IMG/VR virus record: IMGVR_UViG_3300046665_000193
Coordinates: 1-64,000 of that record
Direction: 5' to 3' (one strand)
DNA length: 64,000 nucleotides
Source of the DNA: a virus
The translations under genes were made by a program, and so were the position numbers. A model generated the notes under the pieces. That model searched no databases. It saw nothing but the letters and a program-made list of their open reading frames with translations, and was not told the origin of the DNA. This document shows positions 58,536 through 64,000 of this stretch, in pieces; the first letter of the stretch is position 1, and each line of letters begins with the position of its first letter.

Positions 58536-58664
58536 GTTGGTGCCAAATCCTCTAGCTTTCGCAGGTGATACGCCCCGTTTCGCCGACTTCCCAAGTTGCT
58601 TCAATCACATCAGTAGATCAGTAATCTACTGCGCTTGGCAGGTTATTTTCCTGACAGGTCAAAA

Positions 58665-58686
58665 GGTGACAATAAGAGGTGACAAA
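58665..58686 (+). other. P'-like arm sites of the small segment
   Basis: GGTGACAAT and GGTGACAAA, 13 bases apart, preceded by a perfect CAGTAGAT/ATCTACTG inverted repeat at ~58611-58630. Confidence 0.45.
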
Positions 58687-58687
58687 T

Positions 58688-59514
58688 TCACCTATCGACG
58701 AGCGCTTCTGGCTGATTTGTGGATTTGGCCAGTCGCTTCAACTCATTGATCGTTTCGATTACTCGATCCATCGGCTCGACGACTGTGTATCCTGAGTTGT
58801 GTCGTCGTTGACTTACCTCTTGACGATCAACTGAGCTATACAGCTTCTCGACAAATCCGATATTTCTGATTGCGACTCCGACGGAGTGTCGATCCTCGGC
58901 CCTCAGCACCAAGCCACCACTGTTACCGGGATAGGTTGGACAATCGATGATGATCTTGTTGCTCGGCGGCTTGCCAGCTACGATACCCGAGCGCAGCAGC
59001 GGGTATCCTCGGTCAAGCGCATCTTCCTTTTCAGCGAGTGAGGTTGGGTAGCCCATCATGAAGATCGGCTCCCCCGGTATCACCGACGCATACAAGGCGG
59101 TCATGCTAAGAGGCGTACCTTGCAGGTATGTCGCCGGGTCGTAACCAATTTGAGTGACGCCTTCGACGAGGTCCATTCGATACCGATTAACCCCCGCATC
59201 AGGCTGAGGTCTCATCGTTCCAATTCGACAGACGGCCACATCGGTGAGACCATCGGGATGCCTGCAAAAATTACCGTCTGCAAAAAGCCTCGGACTGTCG
59301 AGCGAATGCTTGACTGTCTTAGTGAGCGTTACACTATCGAGTGCGGTGATTATCACCGGATCAGTGAAGAGTTCTAATTTGTTTTTTAACAGAACATGCG
59401 CTGCCGAAACGAGATAGACGTTCTCGTTGTCGTAGAGATGGACCCGCTTCCTGTTGTGCCTTTTATCTCGATGAGGGCTGGGTAAGATAAGTAGTTGAGG
59501 TCCCTATTCGGCAC
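58688..59514 (-). pseudogene. Trypsin-like serine protease, frameshifted
   Basis: Minus-strand gene with GTG start 17 bases after the tRNA and GGGGG 8 bases upstream of it. The first frame reads YPALIEIKGTTGSGSI. After a one-base shift near 59431-59450 it continues YDNENVYLVSAAHVLL (catalytic His) to LTDVAVCRIG (Asp) and IDCPTYPGNSGGLVLR (catalytic Ser). The triad is complete across the two frames. Either a disabled gene or a sequencing error. Without the shift the downstream frame has no start before GTG/ATG near 59356, which would lose the His. No signal peptide is visible. Confidence 0.65.
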
Positions 59515-59530
59515 GAGTACGCCCCCAAAA

Positions 59531-59615
59531 TGGTGCCCGGCGAGGGACTCGAACCCCCACACCTTTCAGCGACGGTACCTAAAACCGTTGCGTCTACCAA
59601 TTCCGCCAGCCGGGC
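59531..59615 (-). tRNA. tRNA-Leu (UAG) of the small segment
   Basis: 85 nt with acceptor GCCCGGC/GCCGGGC, anticodon stem ACGGT/ACCGT, loop TTTAGGT, T-arm GGGGGTTCGAGTCCC and CCA. The sequence differs from the two phage tRNAs in all stems, so it has another origin, but it has the same anticodon and loop. Confidence 0.92.
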
Positions 59616-59813
59616 ACGGGGCATTCCGATACACAATTGAGCGGTGGATGTCTCGACATAATCCACTGTTCGTCGTATTGGCGTCACCGGGTGACAAATC
59701 AGGTGTGAAATGGGTGACATTTTGCACCTGATGATGACAGTGCAGGTATCGCCGATCTAAATAAGCTCAGCGATTACGGGAGCTTAGGCGTCTCACGGTT
59801 TTGCGCCACGAGA
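59616..59813. other. P-like arm region of the small segment
   Basis: GGTGACAAA at 59690, GGTGTGAAAT at 59702, GGTGACATT at 59713 and inverted TTGCACCT at 59722-59729 reproduce the order of sites in the phage P arms (GGTGACA, GGTGCCAAAT, inverted GGCACC, GGTGACA). No coding frame. Confidence 0.5.
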
Positions 59814-59825
59814 TTTAGGTTCCCG
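59805..59825. other. att core at the left end of prophage C
   Basis: GCCACGAGATTTAGGTTCCC plus G. Similarity with the left end of prophage B starts here. Confidence 0.6.
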
Positions 59826-59830
59826 CGTCA

Positions 59831-59859
59831 CTTATACTACGATTAGCAACTACATACTA
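59831..59859 (+). promoter_or_regulatory. Promoter-like element abutting the terminator (C)
   Basis: CTTATA, 17-base spacer CTACGATTAGCAACTAC, ATACTA. Conserved with 15671. Confidence 0.35.
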
Positions 59860-59869
59860 ACATATTGAG

Positions 59870-59900
59870 GGCAGTGCAGAAATGCGCTGCCTTTTCTTTT
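59870..59900 (+). terminator. Rho-independent terminator (C)
   Basis: Stem GGCAGTGC/GCGCTGCC, loop AGAAAT, CTTTTCTTTT. Paired changes relative to 15710 preserve the stem. Confidence 0.85.
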
Positions 59901-59905
59901 GCGTG

Positions 59906-59934
59906 CTCATACTACGATAAGAAGGTGGATATGG
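59906..59934 (+). promoter_or_regulatory. Early promoter-like element before the ligase-polymerase operon (C)
   Basis: CTCATA, 17-base spacer CTACGATAAGAAGGTGG, ATATGG; followed by the four P' arm sites at 59934-59977. Confidence 0.5.
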
Positions 59935-59977
59935 GTGACACCCGCTTTGGTGACAGTGGAGCGGTGACAAAGTGACA
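59934..59977 (+). other. Integrase arm sites (P' arm, C)
   Basis: Same four GGTGACA-type repeats and spacing as 15774-15817; sequence is identical across the block. Confidence 0.6.
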
Positions 59978-59990
59978 ATCAGGAGAACAC

Positions 59991-60677
59991 ATGCAGAACT
60001 ACACAAAGGCCCGCGAGTGGAACGGCAAGGCGCTTAAGGGCGCGTGGGAATGCACCATCAAGATCGATGGCTGGCGTCTGCTTTGGAACGGTAACGAATG
60101 GGTGAGCAGGGCCAACAAGCCCATTCCGAACATCCCGCCGTGGCTCCCCGGCATGGCCACCGACTTCGAAGTGTTCCTCGGATCGCTCGCGCTGACCTCT
60201 CGCGCCTGCAAGACGAAGCACCTCAAGCCCGACACGCCGCGCGTCAAATACGACCACCTCTACAGTCTGGTTCCGCTGGACCCTCGGCTGGTCATGCCCG
60301 GCCTGATCGACCCGACCGCTGAGCAAATCGCCGAGCTGCTGGCTGACGTGAACCGGCGCGGGTTCGAGGGGCTGGTGCTCCGACAAGGCGACCGCTGGAT
60401 CAAAGTGAAGCCAGCCCAGACCCACGATGTGCTGATCACCGGCTACGGCGCTGGCGAGGGTAAGCATGAGGGTCGGCTCGGCTACCTGACCTCCGCGTTC
60501 GGCGACGTGGGCACCGGCTTCACCGACGAAGAGCGCGAAGAGCTGTGGGCCGAGGCGCTGGCCGGGACGCTGGTTGGCCAGACCATGGAGGTCGGCTGCA
60601 TGCACCTGACCGAGGACGGCCAGTTCCGACACCCGCGCTTTGAGCGCATCCGCCATGACAAAATCGCAGAGCGATGA
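59991..60677 (+). CDS. ATP-dependent DNA ligase
   Basis: 228 aa. Nucleotidyl-transferase motif TIKIDGWRL (Lys20-ish attacks ATP), TDFEVFLGSL, FEGLVLRQGDRWIKVKP (motifs IV and V), and an OB-fold part (HEGRLGYLTSAFGDVGTGFT). AGGAG 6 bases before ATG. Much smaller than T7 ligase (359 aa) because the N-terminal region is minimal. Located before RNA polymerase, where B has an unrelated gene. Seals nicks during phage replication. Confidence 0.88.
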   Translation: MQNYTKAREWNGKALKGAWECTIKIDGWRLLWNGNEWVSRANKPIPNIPPWLPGMATDFEVFLGSLALTSRACKTKHLKPDTPRVKYDHLYSLVPLDPRLVMPGLIDPTAEQIAELLADVNRRGFEGLVLRQGDRWIKVKPAQTHDVLITGYGAGEGKHEGRLGYLTSAFGDVGTGFTDEEREELWAEALAGTLVGQTMEVGCMHLTEDGQFRHPRFERIRHDKIAER

Positions 60678-60850
60678 CGCGCTGGCAGGACGAGGCGAAC
60701 GCGCACTGGGACCGGATACGGGAGCGCATCAGGGCCAACCCAACGATCATCAAACCACAGCGGCTTGCTCACGAGGAAGCCGAAGACCTTCGCCGCCAAC
60801 TGCAGGCGGCACACGCCGAGATCAACAGACTACGCAAGGGGACCGCATGA
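60674..60850 (+). CDS. 58-aa helical protein
   Basis: MTRWQDEANAHWDRIRERIR, then a coiled-coil-like EEAEDLRRQLQAAHAEINRL. ATGA overlaps on both sides. Unknown. Confidence 0.55.
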   Translation: MTRWQDEANAHWDRIRERIRANPTIIKPQRLAHEEAEDLRRQLQAAHAEINRLRKGTA

Positions 60851-63300
60851 CGGCAGCAGCAGTGCAACTGAGGGAAGAAGACCTCGAACATCAGGCCCAG
60901 TTCAAGGGCGCAAAGCGGGTAAGGGATCAGGTCGCAAAGGCAAAGCAGCGCGGGCTGGGGGCTGACACTCCGGGCGGCGTGGCGCTTATGAAGCGGGCAG
61001 TCCAGCCGCTCGCCAAGCTGATCGAGCAGACCATCCTCGACGCCCGGTCAGGCAAGGCGGGTCGCCGCCACATCGCCATCGCCACCATGGAGAAGCTGCC
61101 CGCCGAGGTGCTGGCCTATCTGACGGTGCGCGAGTGCATCAGCGCGGCCATCCAGATCGCGCCGCTGACGAACACCGGGCTCAAGCTGGGCAGTTCCATT
61201 GAGGAGGAGCTGCGGCTGCAGGCGTTCGATGAGCAGGCACCGGACCTCTACCACACCATCATGCGCCGCCTTAAGGAACGTGGCGCTGGCGCTGGGCATG
61301 CCCGCAAGGTGTTCGTGTTCGCGGCCAACAAGCCCGACACCAACGTCGAGCTGCCGACCATCGCCAAGACGGACAAGCTGCACATCGGCATCCGCTTGAT
61401 CGAGCTGCTGATCGAGGCCACCGGGTTCATCGAGCCGGTCACCGTCCGCATGGGCAAGACCAAGACCCGCACCATCATCCGCCCGACCGAGACCGTGGCG
61501 AAATGGATGGAGGACCGGAACCTCACCGCCGAGCTGCTGAGCCCTCACTATGCGCCCATGGTGGTGCCTCCGAAGGACTGGGAAGGCGTGAAGGGTGGCG
61601 GCTACATCAGCCCCGACTTCAAGCAACTCTCGCTGGTCAAGCGGTGCACCAAGAAGCAGCACAAGGAGGTGATGGCGCGGGCTGACCTGTCACAGGTGCT
61701 GCGTGCCCTCAACGCCGTCCAGCGCACCGCGTGGGCGATCAACACCGACGTGCTCGATGTCATGAACGAGGTCTGGGACAAGAGCTACGAGGTGGCGATG
61801 CCCAGCCGGGACGATCTGCTGGTGCCACCGTATCCTGCCGGTCACGTCGTCGCCGAGACGCCGGAAGAGGCATGGGCCAACGTCCACCCCGACGCCAAGA
61901 AGGCTTGGATGCGCGGCGCTCGCAAGGTCTACGAAGGCAATGCGTCGAGCCGTGGCAAGCGCATGGGCATCTCGCAGATCATCCACACCGCCAAGACGCT
62001 GGCCGGTGAGCCTGAGGTGTTCTTCCCGCACCAGCTCGACTTCCGGGGCCGGGCCTACGCAGTGCCCATCGGGCTCAACCCACAGGGCAGTGACCACGCC
62101 AAGGCGCTGCTGCACTTTGCGCACGGCAAAGCGATCACCACGCCCCGCGCTGCGGGCTGGCTCGCGATCAACGGTGCCAACCTCTACGGTTACGACAAGG
62201 CCGCGTTCGCCGACCGCATCGCATGGGTCGAGGAGCGAGAGGAGCAGATCAAGTACACTGCACGGTGCCCGCTGGCTGACCTCTGGTGGACTGATGCGGA
62301 CAAGCCGTGGTGCTTCCTCGCTTGGATTTTCGAGTATGCGAAATTCCTGGGGGAAGGTTATGGGTTCGTCTCGCGGTTCGTCTGCAGTGTGGACGGCTCG
62401 TGCAACGGGCTGCAGCACTTCTCGGCCATGCTGCGTGATCCCATCGGCGGCGCTGCCGTCAACCTCGTGCCCGGTGAGCTGCCTGCTGACATCTACCAGC
62501 GCGTGGCTGATCGCGTCATCGAGAAGCTGAAAGAGGAGGGCGATGAGTGGGTGCCCCGTGGCTGGCTGGACTTCGGCATCAACCGCAAGACCACCAAGCG
62601 CCCGGTCATGGTGCTGCCCTACGGGGGCACGTTCAAGAGCTGCATGGAGTACGTCCGCGAGGCCGTAGGTGAGCAGATCAATGACGGCAAGGAGAACCCG
62701 TTCGGTGATGAGCTGGGCAAGGCAACCGCCACGCTGGCTCGCAACGTATGGGACAGCATCGGCGACGTTGTCGTGGCCGCTCGCACGGCGATGGACTGGT
62801 TCCAAAAGTGTGCCCGCGTCGCGGCTAAGGCTGGGGTGCCGCTGATCTGGACGACACCGTCAGGCTTCCCCGTGTTCCAGAGCTACATGGACACGACCAG
62901 CCGCCGCGTGAAGACTCGGCTGCAGGGCTCGCTCGTCTTCCTGTCGCTGTCCGAGGACACTGACAAGATCGACGCCGGGCGGCAGGCGCTGGCTGTATCG
63001 CCCAACGCGGTGCACTCGCTCGATGCCTCGGCCATGGTGCTGACCATCAACCTCTGCCTCGACAACGCCGTCGAGCAGTTCGCTATGGTGCACGACAGCT
63101 ATGGCACCGTCGCCGCCGACATGGACATGCTCGCCGCCTGCCTCAGGCATGCGTTCGTTGACATGTACGTGGAACATGACGTGCTCGCCGAGTTCCTCGC
63201 CGGGCTCCCCGAAGAGGTGAGGGCGCAGTGCCCGCCACCACCGCCCAAGGGTTCGCTGGACATCCGCAAGGTGATCGACAGCGAGTTCTTCTTTGCCTAG
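60847..63300 (+). CDS. Single-subunit RNA polymerase (T7 gp1-like, C)
   Basis: 817 aa. Catalytic motifs equal those of B (VDGSCNGLQHFSAMLRD, TKRPVMVLPYGGTFKS, MVHDSYGT). About 85-90% identical overall; differences are spread through the N-terminal domain. The start overlaps the 58-aa gene, and upstream frames are spurious. Confidence 0.97.
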   Translation: MTAAAVQLREEDLEHQAQFKGAKRVRDQVAKAKQRGLGADTPGGVALMKRAVQPLAKLIEQTILDARSGKAGRRHIAIATMEKLPAEVLAYLTVRECISAAIQIAPLTNTGLKLGSSIEEELRLQAFDEQAPDLYHTIMRRLKERGAGAGHARKVFVFAANKPDTNVELPTIAKTDKLHIGIRLIELLIEATGFIEPVTVRMGKTKTRTIIRPTETVAKWMEDRNLTAELLSPHYAPMVVPPKDWEGVKGGGYISPDFKQLSLVKRCTKKQHKEVMARADLSQVLRALNAVQRTAWAINTDVLDVMNEVWDKSYEVAMPSRDDLLVPPYPAGHVVAETPEEAWANVHPDAKKAWMRGARKVYEGNASSRGKRMGISQIIHTAKTLAGEPEVFFPHQLDFRGRAYAVPIGLNPQGSDHAKALLHFAHGKAITTPRAAGWLAINGANLYGYDKAAFADRIAWVEEREEQIKYTARCPLADLWWTDADKPWCFLAWIFEYAKFLGEGYGFVSRFVCSVDGSCNGLQHFSAMLRDPIGGAAVNLVPGELPADIYQRVADRVIEKLKEEGDEWVPRGWLDFGINRKTTKRPVMVLPYGGTFKSCMEYVREAVGEQINDGKENPFGDELGKATATLARNVWDSIGDVVVAARTAMDWFQKCARVAAKAGVPLIWTTPSGFPVFQSYMDTTSRRVKTRLQGSLVFLSLSEDTDKIDAGRQALAVSPNAVHSLDASAMVLTINLCLDNAVEQFAMVHDSYGTVAADMDMLAACLRHAFVDMYVEHDVLAEFLAGLPEEVRAQCPPPPPKGSLDIRKVIDSEFFFA

Positions 63301-63328
63301 TCACCTTCTAAACGTAGAGTAGCTATGC
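63300..63328 (+). promoter_or_regulatory. Early promoter-like element after RNA polymerase (C)
   Basis: GTCACC, 17-base spacer TTCTAAACGTAGAGTAG, CTATGC. Confidence 0.5.
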
Positions 63329-63336
63329 ACGGTAGG

Positions 63337-63355
63337 AATAGGTAGCACACCTACT
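63337..63355 (+). promoter_or_regulatory. Probable phage polymerase promoter, middle genes (C)
   Basis: AATAGGTAGCACACCTACT; same place as 18612 with four differences. Confidence 0.55.
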
Positions 63356-63378
63356 CCACCAAACGCTGAAAGGTTCAC

Positions 63379-63540
63379 ATGAAGCATTCACTGACCATCC
63401 GCATGGGCGCTGCCAACTGGGACGCTACCGTCACCAACGGCCCGCGCTTCGACTTCCGAACCATGACGACCCCGCAGCGCAAGCAGTGGTACGGCGCGTT
63501 CATGTCGTCGGTTCGCAAGATGTATCGGGGCGCTCGCTAA
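63379..63540 (+). CDS. Conserved 53-aa protein (C)
   Basis: MKHSLTIRMGAANWDATVTN; homologue of 18654, same length. Confidence 0.65.
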   Translation: MKHSLTIRMGAANWDATVTNGPRFDFRTMTTPQRKQWYGAFMSSVRKMYRGAR

Positions 63541-63743
63541 TGCGGAACACCCTGACCAACCTGAGCCTCGCGCTCGCCACCCTGATCGTCGCCGCACTGC
63601 TGATGCTGCTCTTCGGAGTACAGGCCGCAACCGTGCTGGCAATCTTCCTGCTGCTCGCCATCGTCTCGGGGACCGCCAACATCCTCTGCTTCCTGATGGA
63701 GATCATCGACAGCATCCGAGGCTGGATGGGCTGGCTTCGGTGA
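63540..63743 (+). CDS. 67-aa two-helix membrane protein (C)
   Basis: MRNTLTNLSLALATLIVAAL. Both helices are kept although sequence identity with B is only moderate. Confidence 0.65.
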   Translation: MRNTLTNLSLALATLIVAALLMLLFGVQAATVLAIFLLLAIVSGTANILCFLMEIIDSIRGWMGWLR

Positions 63744-63853
63744 CCGAGTTCGTCTGCTTCCTCGCAGGCTTCGGGCTGGGGGTCGGCGCAACCTCAGCCT
63801 TCGTCATTCGCGCAGCACTTAAGGACATCAAGGAACTGTCTCAGCTCACATGA
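63740..63853 (+). CDS. 37-aa membrane peptide (C)
   Basis: MTEFVCFLAGFGLGVGATSA; GTG start, overlaps both neighbours. Confidence 0.6.
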   Translation: MTEFVCFLAGFGLGVGATSAFVIRAALKDIKELSQLT

Positions 63854-64000
63854 TCAATCGTGACCAGATGACCAACGCCGACGCTCAGCTCGTTGCTGAC
63901 GCTGGCATCGCCATCCTCGACAGGATGCAGAACTACAAACCGCACATCCAGCCACTGGCACTGTGCGCCGCGTTCCTCACTCTCGCCGCTCACATCCGCG
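63850..64000 (+). CDS. Conserved 87-aa protein (C), cut by window end
   Basis: First 50 residues visible, identical to the B copy (19125). Confidence 0.65.
   Translation, partial: MINRDQMTNADAQLVADAGIAILDRMQNYKPHIQPLALCAAFLTLAAHIR

Larger units (their letters stand above)
58536..59820. mobile_element. 1.28-kb att-flanked segment without integrase
   Basis: Bounded by direct repeats (15 of 16 bases equal). At its left, two GGTGACAA sites lie ~130 bp from the core, like a P' arm. At its right, GGTGACA-type sites lie ~75-125 bp from the core, like a P arm. Between are a frameshifted protease gene and a complete tRNA-Leu(UAG), both on the minus strand. It could be a miniature element moved by a phage integrase, a prophage deleted to its ends, or host DNA between two insertions. 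The left half-core lacks the TCCCG flank found at phage cores. Confidence 0.45.
59814..64000 (+). mobile_element. Prophage C, left-hand part (T7-like)
   Basis: Similarity to the left end of prophage B starts exactly at TTTAGGTTCCCG and continues through terminator, early promoter, arm sites, RNA polymerase and the small early genes. It differs by having a DNA ligase before the polymerase. The rest lies beyond the window. Confidence 0.85.

Noticed and set aside
58515-58690. Simple host DNA to the right of prophage B
   Set aside because: Two exact GGTGACAA sites at the distance of a phage P' arm, and a matching P-like arm at the other end, make chance unlikely; kept as an alternative, not the preferred reading.
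1-64000. Packaging concatemer or a duplicated single phage
   Set aside because: The copies differ in many residues and in cargo genes, so they are not one genome repeated; misassembly is not excluded and is listed as a test.

Overview
The window is a head-to-tail array of T7-like (Autographiviridae-type) temperate podovirus genomes. Three related but distinct prophages are visible. Prophage A (bases 1 to ~15,660) shows only its right-hand part. Prophage B (~15,654 to 58,535, period 42,875 bp) is complete. Prophage C (~59,814 to 64,000) shows only its first genes. Corresponding proteins match closely between copies while accessory genes differ, so this is not one genome repeated. No unambiguous host gene is seen. 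The GC-rich coding sequence and the promoter boxes (TTGACC, 17-bp spacer, CTATAA) suggest a GC-rich Gram-negative, probably alphaproteobacterial, host; this is inference.

Each prophage reads left to right: att core, terminator, early promoter, single-subunit RNA polymerase, small early proteins, a replication block (SSB, endonuclease I, primase-helicase, DNA polymerase, 5'-3' exonuclease, dNMP kinase), a morphogenesis block (gp7.3-like proteins, portal, scaffold, lysis genes, capsid, terminator, tail tube A and B, internal virion proteins, fibre, glycine-rich adhesin, holin, small and large terminase), a long non-coding genome-end region, an accessory early block (46-aa minus-strand membrane protein, Cys-rich or gp88-like protein, kinase-like protein, small conserved proteins), a MarR-like regulator, a tyrosine integrase, arm sites, a complete tRNA-Leu(UAG), and the next core.

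The most unusual region is the integration machinery. Each junction has a 7-bp core TTTAGGT, identical to the anticodon loop of the tRNA-Leu(UAG) genes beside it, flanked by GGTGACA arm repeats. Between prophages B and C lies a 1.28-kb segment with its own core copies, both kinds of arm site, its own complete tRNA-Leu(UAG) and a frameshifted trypsin-like protease gene, but no integrase. It looks like a miniature integrase-dependent passenger or a deletion relic.

Other points: sixteen copies of a promoter-like element with a fixed 17-bp spacer; seven copies of a likely phage-polymerase promoter; a hidden membrane-protein frame inside both terminase genes, 100% conserved at the nucleotide level over ~100 bases; and a terminase-flanking cargo slot holding an SGNH esterase in A but a Tad2 (Thoeris anti-defence) homologue in B.
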